A stretch of 11,626 nt of DNA from an uncultured bacterium (GCA_947088515.1 CAMUHA010000105.1:1-11626); one strand, 5' to 3'. Counted from the stretch's first letter, positions 1-7,921 are shown. The notes: a model not told the origin generated them from the sequence alone. Program-made: numbers and translations.

Positions 1-2
1 AT

Positions 3-182
3 AATTACATTATACCAAATATAGGCGGTGATATCTACTTTTTCAGCGGCCTCTTAAAGAGTAGGGGGGCATTTGCAGGTATTGCAGATGCCCTTTGCAG
101 CTTTAGTAAAATAAAATTGATGCCAACGCCCTTTGCGGACCGGCGTTTTTATGGTATGATAAGACATGTTTGTTATTTCTGA
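3..182 (+). CDS. 3' end of an unidentified upstream gene (partial)
   Basis: The third forward frame is open from the window edge to a TGA at 180-182, giving about 59 residues that end in MPTPFADRRFYGMIRHVCYF. Amino-acid composition and codon choice look like the neighbouring genes, with many Gly, Phe and Ala and mixed NNC/NNT codons. The stop lies 20 bp before the next ATG, and that gene's ribosome binding site follows the stop directly, as expected inside an operon. I do not recognise the family; the tail is basic and aromatic and shows no clear membrane helix. The alternative is that this is non-coding DNA carrying the promoter-like sequence at 133-160. The length of the open frame and the spacing favour a real gene end, but no domain supports it. 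Confidence 0.5.
   Translation, partial: NYIIPNIGGDIYFFSGLLKSRGAFAGIADALCSFSKIKLMPTPFADRRFYGMIRHVCYF
133..160 (+). promoter_or_regulatory. Possible internal promoter (extended -10)
   Basis: TATGAT at 155-160 is preceded by TG and one base (152-154), an extended -10 arrangement. A weak -35 match, TTGCGG at 133-138, lies 16 bp upstream. Transcription would start near 167 and serve the membrane-protein gene at 203. The site lies inside the apparent end of the upstream open frame, so it would be an internal promoter, or a chance match if the upstream gene reads through. Confidence 0.3.
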
Positions 183-184
183 TT

Positions 185-196
185 AAAGGAGAAGGA
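185..196 (+). promoter_or_regulatory. Ribosome binding site fixing the start at 203
   Basis: The purine-rich run AAAGGAGAAGGA ends 6 bases before the ATG at 203. It overlaps the longer in-frame reading that would begin at TTG 170, so it argues that translation starts at 203. Confidence 0.75.
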
Positions 197-202
197 ACAT
201 AT

Positions 203-1900
203 ATGGCGGCAGTAATTGCAAGTTGGGTATATATTGGGCTGGTGTGTATGCTGACTGGTGTGGGGATATTATGCCTGTTTACCGGGATTATAAACAGGAA
301 GGACAAAAAGGAAGCGTTTTCCTTTTCTATGGCACGTATTTTGATAGCCGGAATCATTGGGATTACTGTATACGCGGAAATTTTTAGTATTTTTGGTAAA
401 ATTGGCGGCATGGCCCATGGACTGGCGCTGCTTATGGCAGCCGCCGCCGGGGTAGCAGGCAGGAAGACGCTGATAGCGCTTTGGGAGAAATACAAGCCGG
501 TGGTTTTTTCCTGGGAAGGATTTTTTTATGTCTGTTTTATATTTCTGATTGCTTTTTTTACTTCAAGGGGCACATTTCACACAGACACGAATATTTATCA
601 TGCCCAGGCTATCCGGCTGTATGAAGAGTATGGACTAATTAAGGGAATGGGAAATCTGCAGCTGCACTTTGCATATAACAGCTCTTATCTTGCCTTTGCC
701 TCTGTTTTTAGCCTGCAGTGGCTGTTTTCAAAGTCGCTTCACACCACCACCGGACTGATAGAGGTGATTATGTGCCTTTACGCTTTTCATGGACTGAAGG
801 ATTTTAAGCAGCACAGGAGCCATCTGGCAGATATGATGCGTATAGGGATTCTTTTCTATACTCTGGTAATTATTACCGGAAGCATTTCTCCGGCCACAGA
901 TTATGTGACCATGTATTTTGCGCTTTTTATTATTACTGCCTGGTGTGAAAACTCAGAAGGAAAAAGAAGCATAGCGTCTTATGCGCTGCTGGCGGTGGTT
1001 GCAGTGTTTACTCTAACCTTAAAGTTTTCTGCCTGTCTGCTTTCTTTACTTGCAGTTTATCCGGCGGTTTACCTTGTAAAGGGAAAACGGTGGAGGGAAA
1101 TTGGTCTTTATCTTGGCTGCGGATTCCTGATTGTTATTCCGTTTCTTGTCAGAAATTATCTGATTTCGGGCTGGCTTTTATATCCATTTAATGGTATAGA
1201 TATATTTGGTGTGGAATGGAAAGTGCCGGAAGAGTATCTGCTTGTGGATGCGGCCCAGATAAAGGTGTGGGGAAGATGCCTTTATGATGTGGCAAAGGTG
1301 GACTGGCCGGTTATCCGGTGGCTTCCCATATGGTGGGAAGGGCAGGAGCGGTATGAGCAGATGCTGATGGGAGCAGTGTTGGCTGGTTCCTTTCTTCTTC
1401 TGGTCCAGTTTGCGGCAAAGCTAATGGGGCATAAAAAAATCAGATGGGAGCTTATAACATTGACAGGAGTGATTTACGCCTGTCTTGGGTTGTGGTTTTT
1501 TATGGCGCCTTTTATCCGTTATGGACTTAGCTTTTTGCTTGCGGTTCCACTGCTTGCTTTGGGAGAATATCTTAGCGAAAAGAAAAGGGGATTTTACAGT
1601 ATCTTAACAGGCAGTGTTGTTTTTTGCATCATGATGTCTCTAAGTCCCTATTGGGACCGCTATATTACAGATGCGGGGGTTTTTGTTAAACAGAATGTTT
1701 TTAAGCCTTACTATCTTGTGCAAAAGGATTACGATGAGGCGAAGGAAGCGTTTTATGAAATAAACGGAAACCGGATTTACTATTCGGTTGCCGGAGAAGT
1801 AAACAGTTACCATGTTTTTCCTGGTACCTGTTATGAGTTTATGCTGGAGCGCAGTACCCTTATGGGGGATAATATAAAAGATGGCTTTAAGGCAAAATAA
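203..1900 (+). CDS. LIC_10190-type polytopic membrane protein, GT-C-like
   Basis: This 565-residue protein is mostly hydrophobic, with roughly ten to twelve membrane helices beginning at about residues 5-30, 43-65 and 106-122. After the early helices is a conserved-looking extracytoplasmic segment: HTDTNIYHAQ (residues about 126-135), then GNLQ and NSS (about 150-161). The acidic TDT resembles the first-loop Asp of GT-C glycosyltransferases that use polyprenyl-phosphate sugars. The segment, together with the C-terminal soluble tail (FPG about 30 residues from the end, final DGF), matches what I know of the LIC_10190 membrane family, whose reaction is not established. Transferring a sugar to a surface glycan outside the membrane is inferred. 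An in-frame TTG at 170 would add 11 residues but lies upstream of the ribosome binding site. The gene heads the run, 33 bp before the flavoprotein gene. Family call fairly sure, function unsure. Confidence 0.8.
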   Translation: MAAVIASWVYIGLVCMLTGVGILCLFTGIINRKDKKEAFSFSMARILIAGIIGITVYAEIFSIFGKIGGMAHGLALLMAAAAGVAGRKTLIALWEKYKPVVFSWEGFFYVCFIFLIAFFTSRGTFHTDTNIYHAQAIRLYEEYGLIKGMGNLQLHFAYNSSYLAFASVFSLQWLFSKSLHTTTGLIEVIMCLYAFHGLKDFKQHRSHLADMMRIGILFYTLVIITGSISPATDYVTMYFALFIITAWCENSEGKRSIASYALLAVVAVFTLTLKFSACLLSLLAVYPAVYLVKGKRWREIGLYLGCGFLIVIPFLVRNYLISGWLLYPFNGIDIFGVEWKVPEEYLLVDAAQIKVWGRCLYDVAKVDWPVIRWLPIWWEGQERYEQMLMGAVLAGSFLLLVQFAAKLMGHKKIRWELITLTGVIYACLGLWFFMAPFIRYGLSFLLAVPLLALGEYLSEKKRGFYSILTGSVVFCIMMSLSPYWDRYITDAGVFVKQNVFKPYYLVQKDYDEAKEAFYEINGNRIYYSVAGEVNSYHVFPGTCYEFMLERSTLMGDNIKDGFKAK

Positions 1901-1933
1901 GAGTGGCAATAACAGACGGGAAAGGAGAATGAT

Positions 1934-3097
1934 ATGCCGGAGCGGTATGATAAGATTATTGTGGGGGCGGGGCTGTATGGCATGTATGCGGCCAGATTTT
2001 GCGCCGGGAAGGGGCAGCATGTTCTGGCGCTTGAGTATGATGGAAGGCCATTTCAGAGAGCCACTTATATTAATCAGGCAAGGGTTCATATGGGGTATCA
2101 TTATCCCAGAAGTCTTACAACGGCCGTCAAATCGGCCGGTTATTTCCGGCGGTTTGTGGAGGATTTCGGATTTTGTATCCATGACAGGTTCCGGCAGATA
2201 TATGCCACTTCGGATAAATTTTCCTGGACAAATGCCGGACAGTTTATGGAGTTTTGCAAGGCGGCGGGCATTAAATGTGAAGAGGTTGCGGTGTCTGGAT
2301 TTTTTAAACCGGATATGTGTGACGGCGCTTTTCTGACAGAGGAATACACATATGATGCCAAAATCCTGCAAAAGTTTTTTGAAGATGAACTTAAGGAAAA
2401 TCCCAATGTGGATATGATTTTTGACGCCCGTATCAGGAAGATCATAAAGCAGGAGAAAACTTTTGTGGTGATAATGGAAGATGGCAGCAGTTTTGAAGCG
2501 CCTTATGTGCTTAATGCCTCTTACGCCTCTGTGAATCAGGTGCTTGATTTGCTGGAAGGGACAGAAAAAGAGTTCTTTGACATCAAATATGAATTGTGTG
2601 AAATTATTTTGTGCCGTCCTTCCCCAAAACTGGAAAATATTGGAATAACGGTTATGGACGGCCCGTTTTTTTCCATTATGCCTTTCGGGAAGACAGGACT
2701 GCATTCCCTGACTGCAGTTACTTTTACCCCTCATATGACCAGCTATGATACAAAGCCTTCCTTTTCCTGTCAGGAAGGGAGCGGAGGGTGCACGCCTTTG
2801 CATCTTGGCAATTGCAGCGCCTGTGTCAATAAACCGGATTCGGCATGGCCTTATATGTCTCATTTGGCAGATAAATACTTAAAACCGGAATATGCCTATA
2901 CTTATATAGAATCTTTGTATTCCATGAAACCAATACTGAAAAGCTCGGAGGTGGATGATTCCCGGCCTACGGCAATCCGGACGCTTAGCCAGGAACCGTA
3001 TTTTGTCAGTGTTCTTTCGGGAAAAATTAACACGGTGTATGATTTGGACGAGTATCTGACGCAGGATGGGGTTAAAGCGGCAGGCAGAAGATATTAA
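1934..3097 (+). CDS. FAD-dependent oxidoreductase, DAO type
   Basis: The 387-residue protein starts with a Rossmann dinucleotide-binding fold: GAGLYG at residues 11-16 and an acidic residue ending strand two (E34 in LALE). An Arg/Asn-rich stretch, INQARVHMGYHYPR (46-59), follows and fits the FAD/substrate region of DAO-like oxidoreductases (glycine oxidase-like fold). The C-terminal PYFVSVLSGKINTVYD (355-370) fits the closing FAD-contact segment. Residues 279-297 hold four cysteines spaced C-x6-C-x7-C-x2-C, unusual for this fold. No signal peptide or membrane helix is seen, so it should be cytoplasmic. The ribosome binding site AAAGGAG (1921-1927) is 6 bases before the ATG. Between glycan genes, its likely role is oxidising a sugar or amino-sugar intermediate; the substrate is unknown. 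Annotation is firm for the fold, weak for the reaction. Confidence 0.85.
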   Translation: MPERYDKIIVGAGLYGMYAARFCAGKGQHVLALEYDGRPFQRATYINQARVHMGYHYPRSLTTAVKSAGYFRRFVEDFGFCIHDRFRQIYATSDKFSWTNAGQFMEFCKAAGIKCEEVAVSGFFKPDMCDGAFLTEEYTYDAKILQKFFEDELKENPNVDMIFDARIRKIIKQEKTFVVIMEDGSSFEAPYVLNASYASVNQVLDLLEGTEKEFFDIKYELCEIILCRPSPKLENIGITVMDGPFFSIMPFGKTGLHSLTAVTFTPHMTSYDTKPSFSCQEGSGGCTPLHLGNCSACVNKPDSAWPYMSHLADKYLKPEYAYTYIESLYSMKPILKSSEVDDSRPTAIRTLSQEPYFVSVLSGKINTVYDLDEYLTQDGVKAAGRRY

Positions 3098-3098
3098 T

Positions 3099-3105
3099 GG
3101 TGGAG
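3099..3105 (+). promoter_or_regulatory. Ribosome binding site fixing the start at 3114
   Basis: GGTGGAG ends 8 bases before the ATG at 3114. The longer in-frame reading from ATG 3066 would overlap the flavoprotein's last 32 bases and has no comparable purine run, so 3114 is preferred. Confidence 0.65.
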
Positions 3106-3113
3106 AATTGCTT

Positions 3114-4076
3114 ATGAATGAAAAAACTGCAAACAAAAAGGAAAAGAAATTTATATCACTGGTGGTTTACCTCCATGATGTGGCGGCTTATTTAAAATAC
3201 TTTCTGGATACCATTATTCCAGTGTGTGAAAACCATTTTGAGCAGTTTGAGCTGGTATGTGTGGATGATGGATGCAGGGACGGCACTGTGGAGGCGCTTA
3301 AGGATTATGTACAAGAAAGGCAGCTTCGGGTGATGGTCAACGTGGTTCATATGAGCTTTTTCCAAGGGCTGGAGAGCGCTATGAATGCAGGACGGGATAT
3401 GGCGATTGGTGATTTTGTCTATGAGTTTGACGACATCTTTGTGGATTATGAACCTGAAGCGCTGATAGAGGTGTATGAGCGGCTGCTGGAAGGGTATGAT
3501 ATTGTAGCGGCAAGCAGTAAGGGCAAGCTGAGGTTTACTTCCAAAGTATTTTATGCGCTTTATAATAATACAAGAAAGGGAATGGGAAAAATAGGGCCGG
3601 AAACTTTCCGTATTGTATCACGAAGGGCAATTAACAGAATTAAATCCATGGGACAGTATATTCCTTACCGGAAAGCCGTTTATATGAATTGCGGACTGAA
3701 AACAGACACCATTTTTTATGACAGTAAGGATGTAAATGCAAGGATAAAAAATAAAACAGTGGCATCGGAGAGAACTTCTCTTGCTTTTGATTCATTTATT
3801 TATTTTACCAATATACTGGAACAGGTATCGGCGATTATCTGCTGTGTGTTTCTGGTGTTTACGGTTGGAATGGGGATTTATCTTGTTTTTGAAGCCTCTA
3901 ACGGGTCAAAACCAGTAGAAGGGTGGCTTTCCACTATGGGATTCCTATCCCTTGGTTTTTTTGGTGTGTTTGCCCTGCTTACTATTATTTTAAAATATCT
4001 GTCTGTGATGTTGAATTTGATTTTCAGACAACAAAGGTATCTGGTTTCGGATATAGAAAAGGTGGTAAAGGTTTAA
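3114..4076 (+). CDS. GT2 glycosyltransferase with two C-terminal membrane helices (GtrB/ArnC-like)
   Basis: The 320-residue protein has a cytoplasmic GT-A domain (about 12-225) followed by two hydrophobic helices (about 235-259 and 274-298) and a basic tail. This is the layout of GtrB/ArnC-type enzymes that move a sugar from a nucleotide donor to polyprenyl phosphate at the inner membrane face. The nucleotide-binding motif reads VDDGCRDGT (50-58), with Cys where Ser is usual. The expected DxD/DADLQ site reads YEFDDIFVDY (103-112), keeping two adjacent aspartates (D106, D107) without the usual spacing. ETFRIVSRRA (163-172) fits the acceptor-loop Arg region. The start is 16 bp after the flavoprotein stop and the gene ends 3 bp before the next, so co-expression is likely. 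Donor sugar unknown. Because the active-site motifs are degenerate, altered specificity or loss of activity is possible. Confidence 0.82.
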   Translation: MNEKTANKKEKKFISLVVYLHDVAAYLKYFLDTIIPVCENHFEQFELVCVDDGCRDGTVEALKDYVQERQLRVMVNVVHMSFFQGLESAMNAGRDMAIGDFVYEFDDIFVDYEPEALIEVYERLLEGYDIVAASSKGKLRFTSKVFYALYNNTRKGMGKIGPETFRIVSRRAINRIKSMGQYIPYRKAVYMNCGLKTDTIFYDSKDVNARIKNKTVASERTSLAFDSFIYFTNILEQVSAIICCVFLVFTVGMGIYLVFEASNGSKPVEGWLSTMGFLSLGFFGVFALLTIILKYLSVMLNLIFRQQRYLVSDIEKVVKV

Positions 4077-4079
4077 AAG

Positions 4080-4856
4080 ATGGGGGAAGTCATGGCAAAT
4101 ACGGAAGAATTATCAATAAATCTCCTGTTTCCGGTACTAAATGAAAGACTGCGTCTCCAAAACGGAATTGACAGGACAATGGCTTATTTAAGGAAAAATG
4201 TTTCTATTCCATATCAGCTTACAATTCTGGACAATGGTTCAGAGGATGAGACGCCGGAAATAGGAAAAGCCCTCGCCCAAAAGTACCCGGAGGTTTCTTA
4301 TGTCCGGGTAGGGGAAAAGGGAGTGGGCGTTGCTTTCCGTAAGGGAATTGAGCTGAATGAATGCGCACTTGTAGGATATATGGATATTGACTTATCCACG
4401 GACATCAGATATCTGGGGCGGACCATAAAGCTGTTTAAGAAACATCCGGAGCTGGAGTATGTAAATGGAAGCCGTTTCAGCAAAAAATCGGATACAAGGG
4501 GCAGAAAATGGTACAGGAAGATTACTTCCAAGGGGCTTGTATTTATGCTGAAAGTGTTTTTCCGCATGAGAGCAACAGATGCTGTGTGCGGGTTTACATT
4601 TCTTAGAAAAGAAACGGCAAAGCGGCTTGTGGCGGCCTGCGGAAATGACAATGGCTGGTTTTATACCATAGAATTTCTCCTGCGGGCGGAGCGTATGGGC
4701 GTGGTAATTTATGATATGCCTGTAAAGTGGCAGGAGGATTACAACACGACAGTTAAGATGTGGAAAACCATTAAGAATTATCTGGTGCAGATGTATCGGC
4801 TTCGCAAAACTTTTAAGCAGGAAGAAAAGGCCTGCAAAAGCAGAAGGGGAGATTAG
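4080..4856 (+). CDS. GT2 glycosyltransferase, DPM1/Alg5-like
   Basis: This 258-residue soluble GT-A protein carries LTILDNGSEDET (47-58) for nucleotide binding, MDIDLSTD (101-108) with an intact DxD (D102, D104) for the metal, and NGSRF (129-133) followed by a basic RGRKWYRK stretch (140-147). These match dolichyl-phosphate mannose/glucose synthases, which charge polyprenyl phosphate with a hexose. No C-terminal helices are seen, unlike the preceding gene, so it would act as a peripheral enzyme. ATG 4080 has AAAGG 8 bases upstream. An in-frame ATG at 4092 has a purine run only 2 bases away, so 4080 is preferred but not certain. The stop is 2 bp from the aminotransferase start. The product could feed the GT-C-like membrane proteins of this locus. 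The donor sugar cannot be read from the sequence. Confidence 0.85.
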   Translation: MGEVMANTEELSINLLFPVLNERLRLQNGIDRTMAYLRKNVSIPYQLTILDNGSEDETPEIGKALAQKYPEVSYVRVGEKGVGVAFRKGIELNECALVGYMDIDLSTDIRYLGRTIKLFKKHPELEYVNGSRFSKKSDTRGRKWYRKITSKGLVFMLKVFFRMRATDAVCGFTFLRKETAKRLVAACGNDNGWFYTIEFLLRAERMGVVIYDMPVKWQEDYNTTVKMWKTIKNYLVQMYRLRKTFKQEEKACKSRRGD

Positions 4857-4858
4857 AA

Positions 4859-5956
4859 ATGCTAAAGAGAATTGATTTGGGCAGAGACTATAAGAAACAT
4901 AGGGAAGAATATTTAGCGGCCATAGAAGCGGTCTGCAATGAGACAGCTTTTTCCGGGGGAAAATTTGCGGATGCTTTTGATAAGGAATTTGCAGCCTTTT
5001 GCGGCGTGCCTTATGCCGCCGGGGTGAACAATGGAACTTCCGCCCTGCACTGTGCCATGATGGCGCTGGGGATTGGCGCCGGGGATGAGGTAATTGTTCC
5101 GGCCAATACTTATATTGCCACGGCCTGGGGAGTAAGTTATACGGGAGCGGTACCGGTATTTGTGGACTGTACTTTGGATACCTGGGAGATTGACCCGGAC
5201 AAAATTGAAGAAAAGATTACAGATAAAACCAAAGCTATTATTGGCGTGCATCTTTATGGACAGCCTTTTGAATTTGGAAAGGTGAAGGAGATTGCAAAGC
5301 GGCACGGACTTTATGTGGTGGAGGATTGTGCCCAGTCCCATGGCGCCCTTTATGAGGGAAAAATGACAGGAAGTCTTGGAGAGATGGGATGCTTTAGCTT
5401 TTATCCGGGCAAGAACCTGTATGCTTTTGGAGAAGGGGGCAGCGTTACCTGCTATAAAAAAGAGTATTTTGACGCCATTACCACCATAAAGAATCAGGGA
5501 TGTCAGGTACGGTATTATCATGATGTGCTGGGATATAATTACCGGCTGGAAGGGGTACAGGGAGCAGTCTTAAGCGTTGGCCTGAAATATTTGCCGGAAT
5601 GGACCAAAAGACGCCAGGAAATTGGATGGCGTTATATCAGGGAGATGAAAAATCCCCTGCTTACCATGCAGGCCCATCCTGAAAATACGGAGCCGGTATT
5701 TCACCTGTTTGTGATTACCGTGGACAATCCTGATGATTTTATAGCTTATATGGAGCGGAAGGGAATGGAATGCAACAGGCATTATCCGGTGCCCTGCCAT
5801 CTGCAGAAGGCATACCGGAATCTTGGTTATGGAGTTGGAGATTGTCCAAATGCGGAATATCTTGCATCCCACTGCGTGACACTGCCTCTGTTCCCGGAGA
5901 TGACAGAGCAGGAAGCCGGAATGGTAATTGAGGCCTGTAACGCATACAAAGGATAA
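4859..5956 (+). CDS. DegT/DnrJ/EryC1/StrS family sugar aminotransferase
   Basis: This is a full-length (365-residue) PLP enzyme of the nucleotide-sugar aminotransferase family. Features in order: NNGTSAL (57-63) for the cofactor phosphate, DEVIVPANTYIAT (76-88), VVEDCAQSHGA (153-163) whose D156 should contact the pyridine nitrogen, and FSFYPGKNLYAFGEGG (179-194), where K185 is the PLP-binding lysine. All expected active-site residues are present. It transfers an amino group, normally from glutamate, to a keto sugar, usually a dTDP- or UDP-linked hexose, in the cytoplasm. The overall style resembles enzymes making 3-amino sugars such as FdtB/QdtB, but no ketoisomerase or dehydratase is in the window, so position and sugar are open. 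AGGGGAG (4845-4851) precedes the ATG by 7 bases. It gives the locus a dedicated amino-sugar step. Confidence 0.93.
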   Translation: MLKRIDLGRDYKKHREEYLAAIEAVCNETAFSGGKFADAFDKEFAAFCGVPYAAGVNNGTSALHCAMMALGIGAGDEVIVPANTYIATAWGVSYTGAVPVFVDCTLDTWEIDPDKIEEKITDKTKAIIGVHLYGQPFEFGKVKEIAKRHGLYVVEDCAQSHGALYEGKMTGSLGEMGCFSFYPGKNLYAFGEGGSVTCYKKEYFDAITTIKNQGCQVRYYHDVLGYNYRLEGVQGAVLSVGLKYLPEWTKRRQEIGWRYIREMKNPLLTMQAHPENTEPVFHLFVITVDNPDDFIAYMERKGMECNRHYPVPCHLQKAYRNLGYGVGDCPNAEYLASHCVTLPLFPEMTEQEAGMVIEACNAYKG

Positions 5957-5984
5957 GCGCCTATGATATGCAGGGGGGATAAAG

Positions 5985-6695
5985 ATGAAAAAAACGGTGA
6001 TTGTGATGCCAGTAGCAAATGAAGAAGCGACTATGGGGCATATTATGGATGAAATTCTTGGCCTGCCCTATGACAATCTTTATTTGTATCCGGTAATTGA
6101 CAGTTACTCCAGGGACCGTACAGAAGAGATTATTCGGGACAAAGAGAAAAAAAGTGACAGGCTGAAATGTATTTTTTATAAAGAATCCAGGGGCGTAATC
6201 ACCTGTTATCTGGAAGGGTTTCGTCAGGCTCTTGCAGATGGGGCGGAATGGATTATTGAGATGGATGGGGGAGGAAGTCATCTACCGGCAGAAATCCCCC
6301 AGTTTATCAGGTGTTTGGAGGAGGGATATGACTGTGTCTGGGGGTCGCGCTTTATGGAAGGCGGCTCTATGAGAGAGCAGCCCCTTTACCGGAGAGCGCT
6401 AAGCTATGGCGGGACATTTTTGTCTAATTTTGTGCTTGGCACCACTTTAAAGGATATGACCAGTGGGTTTGAGGGATTTCAGAGGGAGGTTTTGGAAAAA
6501 ATGAATCTGGATAAATTCCTTTCCAAAGGTCATATGTATCAGACAGAAATGCGCTACTATTGTAGAAACTTCCGTACCATTGAAGTGCCAATTCATTATG
6601 TAGGCAGTGCGTCCAGCTTAAAGGGAAGTTCTGTTACCGAGGCGTTAAAAATTCTTTTTATGTTAAAAAAGCATGAAACTTTAATAAGGAACTAA
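5985..6695 (+). CDS. GT2 glycosyltransferase, DPM1-like, with an altered DxD motif
   Basis: This 236-residue soluble GT-A protein starts with VIVMPVANEEAT (5-16), where the NE pair is typical of dolichyl-phosphate mannose synthases. VIDSYSRDRT (37-46) follows, in place of the usual VDDxSxDxT. The metal site reads EMDGGGSHLPAEIP (92-105): the first Asp (D94) and the SHxP-like continuation are kept, but the second Asp of DxD is Gly. GSRF (120-123) is intact. There are no membrane helices. AGGGGGG (5972-5978) lies 6 bases before the ATG, and the stop codon shares a base with the first possible ATG of the next gene, so translation is probably coupled. Together with 3114-4076 and 4080-4856 it is the third GT2 in about 3.6 kb. 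It may charge polyprenyl phosphate or extend a lipid-linked sugar. Confidence 0.83.
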   Translation: MKKTVIVMPVANEEATMGHIMDEILGLPYDNLYLYPVIDSYSRDRTEEIIRDKEKKSDRLKCIFYKESRGVITCYLEGFRQALADGAEWIIEMDGGGSHLPAEIPQFIRCLEEGYDCVWGSRFMEGGSMREQPLYRRALSYGGTFLSNFVLGTTLKDMTSGFEGFQREVLEKMNLDKFLSKGHMYQTEMRYYCRNFRTIEVPIHYVGSASSLKGSSVTEALKILFMLKKHETLIRN

Positions 6696-6697
6696 TG

Positions 6698-7921
6698 ATG
6701 ATAAAAACTAAGTATCTGATATTAGGCGCCGGACCTGCGGGCCTTACTTTTGCCAATATGTTAAAAAGAAACGGTGAGCGTTCCTATCTCCTTTTGGAAA
6801 AGGAAGAAGAGGCGGGGGGATTATGCCGCAGCGCTATGGTGGACGGCAGCCCTTTTGATATTGGCGGTGGTCATTTCCTGGACGTAAAAAGGCCCGAAGT
6901 CTGCACTTTTCTTTTTGATTTTATGCCGGAAAATGAGTGGCAGCTTTTTGAACGTGACAGCCGGATAGATATAAATGGGAAAATGACAGGGCATCCGTTG
7001 GAGGCGAATATATGGCAGTTTGACAGGCAAGAGCAGGAAGATTATCTAGCCTCGATTTCCAGAGCCGGATGTAACAATGGCATACCGGCGCCTGAAAAGT
7101 TTGTGGACTGGATTTTATGGAAGCTGGGAGATAAGATTGCCAATGACTATATGCTTCCCTATAACCAGAAAATGTTTGCAGATGAGCTTGACCAGCTGGG
7201 GACTTACTGGCTGGAAAAGCTTCCAAATGTAAGCTTTGCGGAAACTCTTGCATCTTGCAGGGAACACAGGCCATATGGCAGGCAGCCGGGACATGCCTTT
7301 TTTTATTATCCGAAAAAATATGGATATGGGGAACCGTGGCGCCGGATGGCGGAAGAGATTGTGCCGAATGTGCACTATCAGATGGAAGTCACTGGAATTG
7401 ATTGCTGGGAACGGAAGGTATATACGGCTTCTGGTGAGGTTTTCGCCGCAGATATAATTATCACTACCATTCCCTGGAGAACATACAGGGATATTTCCGG
7501 TATGCCCAGGGAAATGGAGCTTTCCATAAATGCGCTAAAATCCAGTGCCATTGAAACCAGATATGTTCCCCAAAACCTTGACACAGAAGCACAATGGATT
7601 TACGTACCGGACCTGAAAAAGCCTTATCACAGGCTTCTAGTACGTCATAATTTTTGCGGGAAAAGCAGGGGATACTGGATGGAAACCAGACAGGAGAGAA
7701 CCGCAATGTTTTCACCGGATGATACAGGGTACCGTTATGTCAATTCCTATGCCTATCCGTTAAATACGGTGGAAAAACCGGAAATTATGAGCGCTCTGCT
7801 GCGTTTTTGCAGCTCCAGAAACATTTATGGAATAGGACGCTGGGGCGAGCATTCTCATCTAAACTCGGATGTGGTGGCAGAGAGAGCGGCGGCATGTGCA
7901 AAGGATTTCCTTTGGGGGTAG
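6698..7921 (+). CDS. Flavoprotein, UDP-galactopyranose mutase / protoporphyrinogen oxidase-like
   Basis: The roughly 407-residue protein begins with KYLILGAGPAG, a GxGxxG FAD/NAD fold (glycines 10, 12, 15), with E34 ending strand two. GGLCRS (40-45) follows, a motif typical of the UDP-galactopyranose-mutase and protoporphyrinogen/amine-oxidase superfamily, then DIGGGHFL (54-61). The C-terminal GIGRWGEHSHLNSD (about 378-391) resembles the GRxGxxxYxxMD segment of mutases that closes on FAD. Porphyrin synthesis is unlikely here. The context suggests a sugar mutase or oxidoreductase acting on a nucleotide or lipid-linked sugar. True UDP-galactopyranose mutases have other substrate-binding residues that I cannot confirm, so I assign no symbol. 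Two starts exist: ATG 6695 overlaps the previous stop, while ATG 6698 sits 7 bases after AAGGA (6686-6690) and is preferred. Confidence 0.82.
   Translation: MIKTKYLILGAGPAGLTFANMLKRNGERSYLLLEKEEEAGGLCRSAMVDGSPFDIGGGHFLDVKRPEVCTFLFDFMPENEWQLFERDSRIDINGKMTGHPLEANIWQFDRQEQEDYLASISRAGCNNGIPAPEKFVDWILWKLGDKIANDYMLPYNQKMFADELDQLGTYWLEKLPNVSFAETLASCREHRPYGRQPGHAFFYYPKKYGYGEPWRRMAEEIVPNVHYQMEVTGIDCWERKVYTASGEVFAADIIITTIPWRTYRDISGMPREMELSINALKSSAIETRYVPQNLDTEAQWIYVPDLKKPYHRLLVRHNFCGKSRGYWMETRQERTAMFSPDDTGYRYVNSYAYPLNTVEKPEIMSALLRFCSSRNIYGIGRWGEHSHLNSDVVAERAAACAKDFLWG

Noticed and set aside
125..150. Terminator-like AACGCC/GGCGTT hairpin followed by T's
   Set aside because: The stem is only 6 bp with an 11-base loop, the T run is short, and it lies within an open frame that appears to code to position 182.
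170..202. Longer N-terminus from TTG 170 for the first membrane protein
   Set aside because: The ribosome binding site at 185-196 would lie inside the coding region; ATG 203 is correctly spaced from it.
1640..2863. 407-codon minus-strand open frame
   Set aside because: It lies opposite the membrane protein's end and the flavoprotein, both of which have clear motifs. Its translation is rich in His, Arg and Ile with no recognisable domain, as expected of an antisense shadow.
4913..5521. 202-codon minus-strand open frame
   Set aside because: It lies fully opposite the aminotransferase active-site region and shows no motif or ribosome binding site.
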